The notes under the pieces are model-generated. The model saw only the letters and a list, made by a program, of their open reading frames with translations, searched no databases and was not told the DNA's origin. Source: an uncultured Muribaculaceae bacterium (GTDB lineage Bacteria > Bacteroidota > Bacteroidia > Bacteroidales > Muribaculaceae). From it: DNA of 35,601 bases. The first letter of the stretch is position 1. Each line of letters opens with the position of its first letter. Positions 16,669 to 25,642 of this stretch are shown piece after piece. The DNA is taken from the NCBI GenBank assembly GCA_910588065.1, contig CAJUPZ010000025.1, forward strand, positions 1 to 35,601, written 5' to 3'. The translations under genes and the position numbers were made by a program.

Positions 16669-17285
16669 TATTTCTCAATTAAAACGATTGAACCTTTACT
16701 TCCGGGGATTGAGCCCTTGATGAGGAGCAGATTGTGGTCTGCGATCACTTTGAGCACCTGGAGGTTTTGAATTGTCACTTTCTCGTTGCCCATCTGGCCT
16801 GCCATACGCATTCCTTTGAATACTTTAGCGGGGTAAGAGCAGGCGCCGACCGAACCGGGAGCGCGAAGGCGGTTGTGCTGACCATGAGTGCTCTGGCCTA
16901 CGCCACCGAAACCGTGACGTTTTACCACACCCTGGAAGCCTTTACCCTTCGAGGTACCCTGAATGTCAACGAAGTCATTCTCGTTGAAGAGATCGACTGT
17001 GATGGTATCACCGAGTTTGTACTCGCCGTCAAATCCTTTGAACTCGGCCAAGTGGCGCTGGGGAGCTACTCCGGCTTTTTTGAAGTGACCGGCCATAGGG
17101 GCAGTGGTGTGCTTGTCTTTCTTTTCAGTGAAACCAAGCTGCACGGCCTCGTAACCGTCTTTTTCAGCCGTTTTAATCTGAGTAACTACGCAGGGGCCTA
17201 CTTCGATAACAGTGCACGGCACATTCTTGCCGTCGGCACTGAAAACGGATGTCATTCCGATTTTCTTTCCTAATAATCCTGGCAT
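16668..17285 (-). CDS. rplC: 50S ribosomal protein L3
   Basis: L3 (205 residues) helps start 50S assembly and reaches toward the peptidyl-transferase centre. The start MPGLLGKKIGMTSVF and the central loop (RHGFGGVGQSTHGQHNRLRA) match the family. It is 51 nt after rpsJ. Confidence 0.97.
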   Translation of the reverse strand: MPGLLGKKIGMTSVFSADGKNVPCTVIEVGPCVVTQIKTAEKDGYEAVQLGFTEKKDKHTTAPMAGHFKKAGVAPQRHLAEFKGFDGEYKLGDTITVDLFNENDFVDIQGTSKGKGFQGVVKRHGFGGVGQSTHGQHNRLRAPGSVGACSYPAKVFKGMRMAGQMGNEKVTIQNLQVLKVIADHNLLLIKGSIPGSKGSIVLIEK

Positions 17286-17336
17286 TTCTCTAATTTTTTA
17301 ATTGTCTTGGATTTAAATCTTACTTCGCTGGGGTTA

Positions 17337-17642
17337 TCAAACCTTGATTTCAACTTCCACACCGCTGGGGAGCTCGAGCTTCATGAGAGCGTCAACTGTC
17401 TTGGCGGTTGAGTTGTAGATGTCGATCAGACGTTTGAACGACGAGAGCTGGAATTGTTCTCTCGACTTTTTGTTGACAAATGTCGAGCGGTTGACAGTGA
17501 AGATGCGCTTGTGGGTGGGCAGGGGTATGGGACCGCTGATAACCGCACCTGTAGCCTTCACAGTCTTTACAATCTTCTCAGCCGATTTGTCGACCAGGTT
17601 GTGATCGTAAGATTTCAATTTGATTCTGATTTTCTGGCTCAT
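17337..17642 (-). CDS. rpsJ: 30S ribosomal protein S10
   Basis: S10 (101 residues) is a 30S head protein and, as NusE, a transcription antitermination factor with NusB. The motif GPIPLPTHKRIFTVNRSTFV at about residues 37–56 is present. It directly follows fusA (19 nt), so tuf, which separates the str and S10 operons in many bacteria, is not here. Confidence 0.97.
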   Translation of the reverse strand: MSQKIRIKLKSYDHNLVDKSAEKIVKTVKATGAVISGPIPLPTHKRIFTVNRSTFVNKKSREQFQLSSFKRLIDIYNSTAKTVDALMKLELPSGVEVEIKV

Positions 17643-17661
17643 ATTTTGTTGAATGAAAGTT

Positions 17662-19788
17662 TTACTTCAAAAGGTCTACGCGGCCATCGCATTCTGTGAG
17701 CACGTTGCGGGCGATTGAGGTGCCTACTTCGCTGTAGTGCGAGAATGTCATTGTGGATGTTGCGCGGCCTGAGGTGATTGTACGCAGGGCGGTAACATAG
17801 CCGAACATCTCTGCGAGGGGTGCCTTGGCTTTCACGATGCGCGCACCGCTGCGGCTTGTCTCCATGCCTTCAACCTGACCACGGCGCTTGTTGAGGTCGC
17901 CGATAACATCACCCATGCTTTCCTCGGGAGTGACAACTTCTACCTTGAAGATGGGCTCGAGAAGAACGGGACCTGCTTTCTCACAAGCTTTCTTGAATGC
18001 CTGGATGGCGCAGAGCTCGAATGAGAGCTGGTCGGAGTCAACCGGGTGGAAGCTACCGTCGATAACTGTCACCTTGAGGTGCTCAACGGGGAAGCCGGCG
18101 AGAACACCGTTTTTCATTGCGTTGGTGAAGCCTTTCTGGATAGAGGGGATGAATTCCTTGGGAATGTTACCGCCCTTCACCTCGTCAACGAACTGGAGGT
18201 TGCCTTCGAAGCCTTCGTCAACCGGCTCAACGCGGACGATGATGTCGGCGAACTTACCACGGCCACCGGTCTGCTTCTTGAACACTTCGCGGAGCTCAAC
18301 GGGCTTGGTGATAGCTTCTTTATATGTTACCTGGGGACGACCCTGGTTGCACTCAACCTTGAACTCACGGCGGAGACGGTCGATGATGATGTCGAGGTGG
18401 AGCTCACCCATGCCGGAGATAACGGTCTGGCCGGTCTCCTCGTTGGTCTGGACACGGAATGTGGGGTCCTCCTCAGCGAGTTTCTGAAGACCGACGCCAA
18501 GCTTGTCGAGGTCCTTCTGAGTCTTGGGCTCTACTGCGATACCGATAACGGGTTCGGGGAAGTCCATAGCCTCAAGCACAATGGGGTGCGCCTCGTCGCA
18601 GAGGGTGTCACCTGTGCGGATATCCTTGAAGCCTACGCCTGCGCCTATATCGCCGCAACCGATTGCCTCCTTGGCATTCTGCTTGTTTGAGTGCATCTGG
18701 AACAGACGGCTCACGCGCTCTTTCTTGCCTGAACGGCTGTTGAGAACATAGCTGCCTGAAACAACATCACCGGAATATACACGGAAGAATGTGAGACGGC
18801 CAACGTAGGGGTCTGTTGCAATCTTGAACGCGAGAGCACACATGGGAGCATCGCTGCTCGGCTCGCGGGTTTCAATCTCATCGGGGTTGCCGGGAGCATA
18901 GCCTTCAACAGCACCTGAATCGAGCGGGCTGGGAAGGTAAGCGCACACAGCGTTGAGAAGGGGCTGAACACCCTTGTTCTTGAAAGAGCTGCCGCAGATC
19001 ATCGGCACAACTTCCATAGCGAGGGTAGCGTTGCGGAGGCCGCGGCGAATCTCCTCTTCTGTGATAGTGCTGGGATCGTCGAAGTATTTTTCCATGAGAG
19101 CGTCGTCGAACTCGGCGATTTTCTCAAGCATCTGGTCGCGGTATTCCTGAGCCTCGTCAAGGAGGTTTGCGGGAATATCCTCAACAGAGTATTCCGCACC
19201 CATTGTCTCGTCGTGCCAGAAGATAGCCTTCATGCTCACGAGGTCGACAACACCTTTGAATGTCTCCTCCGCACCGATAGGTATCTGGATGGGGCAAGGG
19301 TTTGCACCGAGCACTTCGCGGAGCTGACGCACTACCTCGAAGAAGTTTGCGCCGCTGCGGTCCATCTTGTTCACATAGCCGATACGGGGAACATTGTATT
19401 TGTCAGCCTGACGCCAAACGGTTTCGCTCTGGGGCTCAACGCCGCCCACTGCGCAGAAAGTTGCGACAGCGCCGTCGAGCACACGGAGTGAACGTTCAAC
19501 CTCTACAGTGAAGTCAACGTGTCCCGGAGTGTCGATAAGGTTGATTTTGAACTGCTCGTTGTTGTACTTCCAGAAGGCGGTGGTGGCAGCGGATGTGATT
19601 GTGATACCACGCTCCTGCTCCTGCTCCATCCAGTCCATGGTGGCGCCGCCGTCGTGTACTTCACCGATTTTATGTGTGAGACCCGTGTAGAAAAGTATAC
19701 GCTCCGATGTGGTGGTTTTGCCGGCATCGATGTGAGCCATAATACCGATGTTACGGGTATATTTCAGTGCTTCGTCTGATTTAGCCAT
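17662..19788 (-). CDS. fusA: Elongation factor G
   Basis: EF-G (708 residues) catalyses GTP-dependent translocation and ribosome recycling. The GTPase motifs are all canonical: P-loop AHIDAGKTT at 18–26, RGITI at 60–64, DTPGH at 86–90 and NKMD at 140–143, and GSS near 264. Domains II–V follow with normal length. Some Bacteroides carry a second EF-G paralogue lacking GTPase activity; the intact motifs and the str-operon position show this is the standard enzyme. Confidence 0.98.
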   Translation of the reverse strand: MAKSDEALKYTRNIGIMAHIDAGKTTTSERILFYTGLTHKIGEVHDGGATMDWMEQEQERGITITSAATTAFWKYNNEQFKINLIDTPGHVDFTVEVERSLRVLDGAVATFCAVGGVEPQSETVWRQADKYNVPRIGYVNKMDRSGANFFEVVRQLREVLGANPCPIQIPIGAEETFKGVVDLVSMKAIFWHDETMGAEYSVEDIPANLLDEAQEYRDQMLEKIAEFDDALMEKYFDDPSTITEEEIRRGLRNATLAMEVVPMICGSSFKNKGVQPLLNAVCAYLPSPLDSGAVEGYAPGNPDEIETREPSSDAPMCALAFKIATDPYVGRLTFFRVYSGDVVSGSYVLNSRSGKKERVSRLFQMHSNKQNAKEAIGCGDIGAGVGFKDIRTGDTLCDEAHPIVLEAMDFPEPVIGIAVEPKTQKDLDKLGVGLQKLAEEDPTFRVQTNEETGQTVISGMGELHLDIIIDRLRREFKVECNQGRPQVTYKEAITKPVELREVFKKQTGGRGKFADIIVRVEPVDEGFEGNLQFVDEVKGGNIPKEFIPSIQKGFTNAMKNGVLAGFPVEHLKVTVIDGSFHPVDSDQLSFELCAIQAFKKACEKAGPVLLEPIFKVEVVTPEESMGDVIGDLNKRRGQVEGMETSRSGARIVKAKAPLAEMFGYVTALRTITSGRATSTMTFSHYSEVGTSIARNVLTECDGRVDLLK

Positions 19789-19826
19789 TGATAATTATGC
19801 TATTGTTATTGTTGTATGCTGCGTAA

Positions 19827-20303
19827 TTAGAAACGGAAGTGAGCGAATGCGCGGTTGGCTTCGGCCATCTTGTGCATGTCTTCCTTGCGTTTGAAAGCGC
19901 CGCCCTGGTCGTTGAATGCGTCAACAATCTCGGCAGCCAGTTTGTCAGCCATTGTTTTGCCCCCGCGTTTGCGAGCATACTGAATGAGGTTTTTCATCGA
20001 GATTGACTCCTTGCGGTCGGGACGGATTTCGGTAGGAACCTGGAAGGTTGCACCGCCCACACGACGAGACTTCACCTCCACCTGGGGTGTGATGTTCTCA
20101 AGAGCCTTTTTCCAAATCTCGAGCGCGGTCTTCTCTTCGTTGGGAAGTTTTGACTTCACAGTCTCGAGCGCGCTGTAGAATATTGTATATGCGGTGTTCT
20201 TTTTGCCGTCATACATGAGGTGGTTAACGAACTTGGACACTTTCACGTCGTTAAACACGGGATCGGGAAGAACCACCCGCTTTTTTGGCTTTGCTTTTCT
20301 CAT
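19827..20303 (-). CDS. rpsG: 30S ribosomal protein S7
   Basis: S7 (158 residues) organises the 30S head and contacts the E-site tRNA; in E. coli it represses the str operon. The start MRKAKPKKRVVLPDPVFNDV and the arm region TFQVPTEIRPDRKESISMKN are typical. It is separated from rpsL by 174 nt (20304–20477). In that gap I see no promoter box meeting the consensus and no strong hairpin. Confidence 0.97.
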   Translation of the reverse strand: MRKAKPKKRVVLPDPVFNDVKVSKFVNHLMYDGKKNTAYTIFYSALETVKSKLPNEEKTALEIWKKALENITPQVEVKSRRVGGATFQVPTEIRPDRKESISMKNLIQYARKRGGKTMADKLAAEIVDAFNDQGGAFKRKEDMHKMAEANRAFAHFRF

Positions 20304-20477
20304 TGTTTTGCAAAATGTTGTTTTTGTTGCTTGGTTGCTGCTTCTTTCTCTTCAACGGCGTTCTCTCACGCCATTTACTCAACCGGTGAATTAGCCTTCC
20401 AAATAATCAAAAACTAAGTTTGATAACTCGTTTTTCTGATCTCTTTGTTTTGTTGTCTGTCTTAGTAAGGCCGCCTT

Positions 20478-20861
20478 TTATTTCTTGGCTGCTTTGGGAC
20501 GCTTCGCTCCGTACTTGCTGCGACGCTGGGTGCGGTCCTTAACGCCGCTGGTATCCAGAGTGCCGCGGACAATGTGGTAACGAACACCGGGCAGGTCTTT
20601 GACACGACCGCCGCGCACAAGCACGATTGAGTGCTCCTGAAGGTTGTGACCTTCGCCGGGGATGTAGCTGTTCACTTCCTTACCGTTGGTCAGTCTCACA
20701 CGGGCTACTTTACGCATAGCCGAGTTAGGCTTCTTGGGGGTAGTGGTGTAAACGCGCACACACACGCCGCGACGCTGAGGACACGAATCCAGCGCAGGCG
20801 ATTTGCTCTTGTCAACGAGAGCCACACGTCCTTTTCTTACTAATTGCTGAATGGTAGGCAT
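20478..20861 (-). CDS. rpsL: 30S ribosomal protein S12
   Basis: S12 (127 residues) sits at the decoding centre and controls accuracy. The lysines altered in classic streptomycin-resistant mutants are wild type here: the first Lys of TTTPKKPNSA and the Lys of GGRVKDLPGVRYH. It is the first gene of the superoperon, behind a good promoter and a leader of about 140 nt. Confidence 0.98.
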   Translation of the reverse strand: MPTIQQLVRKGRVALVDKSKSPALDSCPQRRGVCVRVYTTTPKKPNSAMRKVARVRLTNGKEVNSYIPGEGHNLQEHSIVLVRGGRVKDLPGVRYHIVRGTLDTSGVKDRTQRRSKYGAKRPKAAKK

Positions 20862-21003
20862 CTTAGTTCTTGTTTTTTACTTATCGTTTTACTTATGGTT
20901 ATATTCTTATCATAGCTCTATCCACACAGATATACACTCTTCAAACCCGCTGAACTGCAAGCAGTTAGCGAATCGAAGGCGCACTTCGGCTTCAAAAGCG
21001 TTG
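20862..21003 (-). promoter_or_regulatory. Leader of the ribosomal superoperon
   Basis: About 140 nt lie between the promoter and the rpsL ATG. Two hairpins are visible: an 8-bp stem with one bulge around 20949–20969 (GCTAACTG with CAGTTCAGC on the minus strand) and a CGAAG/CTTCG stem near 20974–20988. These could mediate feedback or growth-rate control. The function is inferred. Confidence 0.35.
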
Positions 21004-21035
21004 CAAAATTACAAACTAATTCTCTAATATACAAA
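21004..21035 (-). promoter_or_regulatory. Promoter of the ribosomal superoperon
   Basis: On the minus strand TTTG (21032–21035), a 20-nt spacer and TAATTTTG (21004–21011) match both Bacteroidetes promoter elements exactly. Transcription would begin near 20998. Confidence 0.7.
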
Positions 21036-21150
21036 TATTTTCGCTGCTGATTTTCAGCGTTTTTCAGCATCCTTAGACAGGCAGCGCCAACTTCGCTCCC
21101 CCAGGCAGTTATTTTCTTTGCAATTTCATGTCTCACTCATTTTTATTTAT

Positions 21151-21158
21151 TAATTTTG
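21151..21158 (+). promoter_or_regulatory. -7 box of the nucleotidyltransferase gene
   Basis: TAATTTTG fits TAnnTTTG about 20 nt before the ATG at 21179. The -33 position shows no TTG. The box lies inside the longer reading frame that begins at 21128, which argues against that upstream start. Confidence 0.4.
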
Positions 21159-21178
21159 TGTCACAATTCCGTTTCAAC

Positions 21179-22348
21179 ATGCTCAACATCATTCTCAAAG
21201 ACTGCCGCGCTGTCCGCGACAACCTGCTGCCCCTCACTTTCACCCGCCCTGTTGCCGACATCAGGGTCGGCATAAGAACTATCCGAGAAAAATGGGAATC
21301 CATGCTGCCGGGGGTATACTCCTACGCTACCGAGGAGTATCTCGCCAATAAATTCCCCTGCATAAACAACCCGCAGGGCGACAGCATTATCATATCCGCC
21401 CATTTTCTGCCCACACCTAATATAATAAGGTGTATAAACAGTCTGGCCGTAGGCGAGGCTCTGGCATACAACGGCGAGGTGATTGCCGCACGAGGCACTC
21501 TGAGCACGGAATACACAAGACTCATTGAGGTGGATGAGATACCGGTGGCAATCCGCAATCTTTACGACATTTTCCTAAACAACGCAATCGCTATAGATTT
21601 CGATTTCAACCTCATGACAAAGGGTCGCGACTCCGCAGCCCTGAGCCCCTCAAACACGGTGATCGGCGACCCCCGCAAGATTTTTGTCGAGGATGATGCC
21701 ACCGTGGAGGGTGCAATCATAAACACCACCCACGGACCGGTGTACATTGGCCGCGGAGCGGAAATAATGGAGGGCTCCTGCATCAGAGGCCCGTTTGCTC
21801 TATGCGAGGGGGCAGAGGTGAAGATGGGTGCAAAGATATACGGTGCCACGACAATCGGCCCGCACTGCAAGGTGGGCGGAGAGATAGCGAACGCAGTTTT
21901 CATCGGCTACTCGAACAAAGCTCACGACGGCTTCATAGGCAACGCCGTCATCGGCGAGTGGTGCAACCTCGCCGCAGGGTGCGTTGTGTCAAATCTCAAG
22001 AATGACTATTCGGAGGTGAAGCTGTGGAACTACCCCGCAAGGCGCTTCCTGCGCACCGGCCTGCAATTCTGCGGCCTTTTCATGGGCGACCACTCGAAAA
22101 CAGGCATCAACACTATGATAAATACCGCGACAGTGGTGGGTGTGGGTGTCAATCTTCACGGTGCCGGCTATCCCCGCAATTTTGTGCCCTCTTTCATGGA
22201 AGGCTCGTCTGCCGGGCTCTACGAAGTGCCGGTGAGCAAGTTCATAGACACAGCCAGAAAAGTGATGGCGCGCAGAAACATCGCACTTTCGCAGGTGGAT
22301 ATCGAGATTTTCGAGACTCTCTACCGCATCACCGACGACTTCAAATAA
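21179..22348 (+). CDS. GlmU-like sugar nucleotidyltransferase / acyltransferase
   Basis: This 389-residue protein resembles the Bacteroidetes GlmU-family proteins with an NTP_transf_4-type N-terminal domain and a C-terminal left-handed beta-helix. The helix region runs from about residue 165 to 330 and shows hexapeptide-type spacing (VYIGRGAEIMEGSCIRG, KIYGATTIGPHCKVGGEI). The N-terminus MLNIILKDCRAVRDNLLPLT lacks the GxGTRM loop of classical GlmU. A role in UDP-GlcNAc or related sugar-nucleotide synthesis is likely but not proven. The start at 21179 is preferred over 21128 because it follows the -7 box and begins the domain. It converges on the antiporter gene, 26 nt away, with no hairpin between. 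Confidence 0.8.
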   Translation: MLNIILKDCRAVRDNLLPLTFTRPVADIRVGIRTIREKWESMLPGVYSYATEEYLANKFPCINNPQGDSIIISAHFLPTPNIIRCINSLAVGEALAYNGEVIAARGTLSTEYTRLIEVDEIPVAIRNLYDIFLNNAIAIDFDFNLMTKGRDSAALSPSNTVIGDPRKIFVEDDATVEGAIINTTHGPVYIGRGAEIMEGSCIRGPFALCEGAEVKMGAKIYGATTIGPHCKVGGEIANAVFIGYSNKAHDGFIGNAVIGEWCNLAAGCVVSNLKNDYSEVKLWNYPARRFLRTGLQFCGLFMGDHSKTGINTMINTATVVGVGVNLHGAGYPRNFVPSFMEGSSAGLYEVPVSKFIDTARKVMARRNIALSQVDIEIFETLYRITDDFK

Positions 22349-22374
22349 GCTCAGTCTCTAAAAGAAAACATACT

Positions 22375-24549
22375 CTAAAGCTCTATCTTGTTGCGGCGCT
22401 CCCGGTGGGTGAACTTGCGGTTAAGAACCGCAACCCCCTTGTAGATTGCCATAAGCCGCAGCCACAGGGGCGACGGTGCCGTGACAATATCGGTCGACAG
22501 GGTCTCGGCCATGGTGAGCACATCGCTCTCCTCGCCAAACTGCTCCGGATAAAGCACTATCAGATTTTGCTGCGAGAAATACTTCTGCAGGAATTCAGGC
22601 AGCGAGTCAAGCTCGCTGTTGTGGCTGAGCGATGCCCTGCGGGCATTCACAATCACAAACAGGTCATCATCAAGAATCTTGTTTGATATAAGGATAAAAT
22701 CATCCCACTGCTCCATCAGCCGGTACTCAGCCCTCACATCATGGCGGCCGCTCGCTATCACCGTAGCTATAGCTTGCCTTGTAGCGCCCGAGCAGCAGAA
22801 TATGGCGCGGCAGCCGAGCTGACCGGCGAGATTGGCAATAGCCACCACCCATGCCGCGAATCCGGTTTCATACTGGGCCTTGTCCGGCACAGCCACCACT
22901 ATGCGGCTGACAGTGTTCACCGGTATGAAGCAACGGCTTATCACCACCATCTTGTTTGTGGCGCGCAGCAGCTTGGTGAGCTTGTCGCCGAAAAATGAAT
23001 CTATGACATTGGTGCGCCGGTGAAGCCCTATTATCACCCTGTCGATATCACGCTCCTCTATCGTGTTCACAACTCCGGTGACAAAGTTCATGTCATACCT
23101 CTCCAGCGGAGTGATTCTCACATCCACGCTCGCGGCAGCCTGCTCCGCCACATCAAGCGAATTGCGGCCTATGGCTCTGGAGGAGGCGCTGTTGTCATTG
23201 CGCACATGCAGCGCAAACACCTTCCCTCCCCGGCTGCCCCTCATCAGCAGAGCAAGGTCAACAAGCTCCTCGGCGGTCAGGGGGTTGGCGATAGGTATGA
23301 GCACATTGCCTCTGGCGGAGCGTTTAGTATCTTCGGCGCCCCCCTCATCGCTCAGCATCTCAACCTTGAGCCTCTGGGCGGCGCGCGAAGTGCCGAGCGA
23401 CGACACCGTGCAGGTGACAAGAATCATCACAATAGTGCCGTTGAGTATCACCTCGTCAAACAGCCCCATGCCGTAGCCTATGGTCACCACTGCCAGCGCA
23501 ACCGCCGTGTGGGCATTGCTCAGCTGATATATCACCGAGCGGTCGAGCGGCTTCATGCGGTAGGTTTTCTGAGTGAACCATGCAGCGAGCCATTTCGAGC
23601 TCATCGCTATGGCGCTCATCACACCCGCGGCATAGATTGTGCCCCAACCGCGCGTCACAACACCTATATTTATCATCATACCCACCCCAATCAGAAAATA
23701 GGGTATGAAAATAGCATTGCCCACAAACTCTATGCGCCCCATCAACGGGGACTTGCCCGGAATGTAACGGTTGAGCACAAGCCCCGAATAGAATGCGCCG
23801 AACACGCCCTCTATTCCGGCCACCGACGCGAGCTGCGCCGCCAGAAACATCATGGCGAGCACATAGATGAACTGCAGTATGTTGTCATTCCACTTGCGGA
23901 AAAACCACCGGGTGACACGCGGATAGCAGTAGGCTATCACAATGCAGTAAAGCGTCAGGCTGCCGAGCAGACGCAAAGTGCCGCCGATGCGGAACTCCCC
24001 CTGACGGAACACTCCCACTACCGCCGCGAGCACTATCAGGGAGCCGAGCACCGTGAAAATAGTGCCCGCTATGGCAATCACAACAGGCGCGCTGCGGGTG
24101 AGTCCGAAGCGCGACACTATCGGATAGGCTATCAATGTGTGCGCCGCAAACATCGAGGCGAGCAGCACAGAGGTAAGAGGGTCAAGGTCAAGCAGCAGCG
24201 AGGACGCAACCGTGCCTACAAGCATCGGCACAATGAAAGTGTAGAGCCCGAAGACAAACCCCTTGCGCAGGTTTTTCTTCAGGTGATACATATCTATCTC
24301 AATGCCCGCGAGAAACATCAGGTAGAGTATACCCACCTGGCCGAATACCTCGAAGCTCATGTCGCGCGCCAGCAGATTCACCCCGTAAGGCCCAACGACC
24401 ACGCCCGCCACAATAAGCCCGATAACGTATGGTATCTTCAGCTTATTGAGCAGCACGGGTGTGACAAGGATAATCAACAGCACCGCCAGGAATATGGGTA
24501 GCGGTGCTGTGAGTATCGGAGTTGCTGCGTTTATGGCCGGCACGCTCAT
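22375..24549 (-). CDS. CPA2-type cation:proton antiporter with stress-protein-like tail
   Basis: This 724-residue protein has about 12 membrane segments in its first ~390 residues (for example IPYVIGLIVAGVVVGPYGVN near 40–60) typical of monovalent cation/proton antiporter family 2, an inner-membrane exchanger of Na+ or K+ for H+. The remaining ~320 cytoplasmic residues look like one or two universal-stress-protein-type domains (GNVLIPIANPLTAEELVDLA near 415; VVAVPDKAQYETGFAAW near 570) that may sense nucleotides. It starts 13 nt after asd and probably shares its transcript. The transported ion cannot be told from the sequence. Confidence 0.88.
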   Translation of the reverse strand: MSVPAINAATPILTAPLPIFLAVLLIILVTPVLLNKLKIPYVIGLIVAGVVVGPYGVNLLARDMSFEVFGQVGILYLMFLAGIEIDMYHLKKNLRKGFVFGLYTFIVPMLVGTVASSLLLDLDPLTSVLLASMFAAHTLIAYPIVSRFGLTRSAPVVIAIAGTIFTVLGSLIVLAAVVGVFRQGEFRIGGTLRLLGSLTLYCIVIAYCYPRVTRWFFRKWNDNILQFIYVLAMMFLAAQLASVAGIEGVFGAFYSGLVLNRYIPGKSPLMGRIEFVGNAIFIPYFLIGVGMMINIGVVTRGWGTIYAAGVMSAIAMSSKWLAAWFTQKTYRMKPLDRSVIYQLSNAHTAVALAVVTIGYGMGLFDEVILNGTIVMILVTCTVSSLGTSRAAQRLKVEMLSDEGGAEDTKRSARGNVLIPIANPLTAEELVDLALLMRGSRGGKVFALHVRNDNSASSRAIGRNSLDVAEQAAASVDVRITPLERYDMNFVTGVVNTIEERDIDRVIIGLHRRTNVIDSFFGDKLTKLLRATNKMVVISRCFIPVNTVSRIVVAVPDKAQYETGFAAWVVAIANLAGQLGCRAIFCCSGATRQAIATVIASGRHDVRAEYRLMEQWDDFILISNKILDDDLFVIVNARRASLSHNSELDSLPEFLQKYFSQQNLIVLYPEQFGEESDVLTMAETLSTDIVTAPSPLWLRLMAIYKGVAVLNRKFTHRERRNKIEL

Positions 24550-24562
24550 GGTCTGTGCGCGG

Positions 24563-25576
24563 TTATTTTTTCCAGCCGTGGGCGAGCATATACTGCGCTA
24601 TCTGCACTGCGTTGAGAGCCGCGCCCTTCTTAATCTGGTCGCCGACAACCCAGAACGACAGGCCGTTTTCATTGGCAAGGTCTTTTCTGATGCGACCCAC
24701 ATACACCGGGTCGGTGCCAGCGGCGAAGAGAGGCATCGGATATTTTTTGTCGGCCGGAGAGTCGACAACAACTATCCCCTCCCCTTTTTCAAACGCCTCG
24801 CGGGCCTGCCCGGCGCTGATGGGGGCCTCTGTCTCGATCCATATAGCCTCGGAGTGGGCACGGAGAACAGGCACACGCACGCACATTGCGCTCACCTGGA
24901 TATCAGGCTCGTGCATTATCTTGCGTGTTTCGTTAAACATCTTCATCTCCTCCTTGGTGTAGCCGTTGTCGGTGAACACATCAACATGGGGAATGAGATT
25001 GTATGCCAGCTGATAGGCAAACTTGTCAACCACAGGCTCCTCGCCGCGCACAAGCTGCACGTTCTGTTCCATGAGCTCGGTCATGGCGGTTGCGCCTGCG
25101 CCGGATGCTGCCTGATATGTGGCTACATGCACCCGCTTGATTTTGCTGATGTCGTTGAGGGGCTTGAGCGCCACAACCATCTGTATGGTGGTGCAGTTGG
25201 GGTTGGCGATTATGCCGCGCGGTGCGTTGAAAGCATCCTCGCCGTTCACCTCGGGCACAACAAGGGGCACATCCTTATCCATTCTGAACGCGCTCGAATT
25301 GTCTATCATCAGAGTGCCGTGGCGGGTGATGGTCTCGGCATACTCAAGTGAGGTGCCGCCGCCGGCTGACACAAAGGCAACGTCGATGCCCTTGAAATCA
25401 TCATTGTGCTGAAGCTCTTTCACTGTATACTCCTTGCCGCGGAAAGTATATTTGCGGCCGGCGCTGCGGCTTGAGCCGAAAAGGGTCAGTTCGTCTATAG
25501 GAAAATTCTGTTCGTCGAGCACCCGCAGAAACTCCTGTCCCACAGCTCCGCTCGCTCCTACTATTGCTACATTCAT
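24563..25576 (-). CDS. asd: Aspartate-semialdehyde dehydrogenase
   Basis: This 337-residue enzyme reduces aspartyl phosphate to aspartate semialdehyde with NADPH, the branch point to lysine/diaminopimelate, threonine and methionine. The Rossmann motif GASGAVGQ is at 7–14, the catalytic Cys128 lies in ANPNCTT, and the catalytic His241 lies in VLRAHSEAIW after Arg234. It is 66 nt downstream of metK with its own -7 box, and upstream of the antiporter gene. Both metK and asd belong to aspartate-family amino acid metabolism. Confidence 0.97.
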   Translation of the reverse strand: MNVAIVGASGAVGQEFLRVLDEQNFPIDELTLFGSSRSAGRKYTFRGKEYTVKELQHNDDFKGIDVAFVSAGGGTSLEYAETITRHGTLMIDNSSAFRMDKDVPLVVPEVNGEDAFNAPRGIIANPNCTTIQMVVALKPLNDISKIKRVHVATYQAASGAGATAMTELMEQNVQLVRGEEPVVDKFAYQLAYNLIPHVDVFTDNGYTKEEMKMFNETRKIMHEPDIQVSAMCVRVPVLRAHSEAIWIETEAPISAGQAREAFEKGEGIVVVDSPADKKYPMPLFAAGTDPVYVGRIRKDLANENGLSFWVVGDQIKKGAALNAVQIAQYMLAHGWKK

Positions 25577-25608
25577 TGCACTAATTGATATATCGTTATA
25601 TTTTTATG

Positions 25609-25616
25609 CAAAATTA
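25609..25616 (-). promoter_or_regulatory. -7 box of asd
   Basis: TAATTTTG on the minus strand, 32 nt upstream of the asd ATG, fits TAnnTTTG. No clear -33 element is visible, so read-through from metK is also possible. Confidence 0.4.
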
Positions 25617-25642
25617 GTAAATAATGCGGTTTTTACGCCTTT

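Noticed and set aside
17662..19788. The GTPase-deficient EF-G paralogue known from Bacteroides
   Set aside because: All GTPase motifs are canonical and the gene lies in the str operon.
20918..21136. 72-codon minus-strand frame upstream of rpsL
   Set aside because: It runs across the promoter and leader of rpsL, so it could not be translated from that transcript, and its sequence is not protein-like.
23020..24501. 493-codon open frame on the plus strand
   Set aside because: It lies wholly antisense to the antiporter gene, has His/Arg-rich composition without domains or promoter, and is an effect of codon bias.
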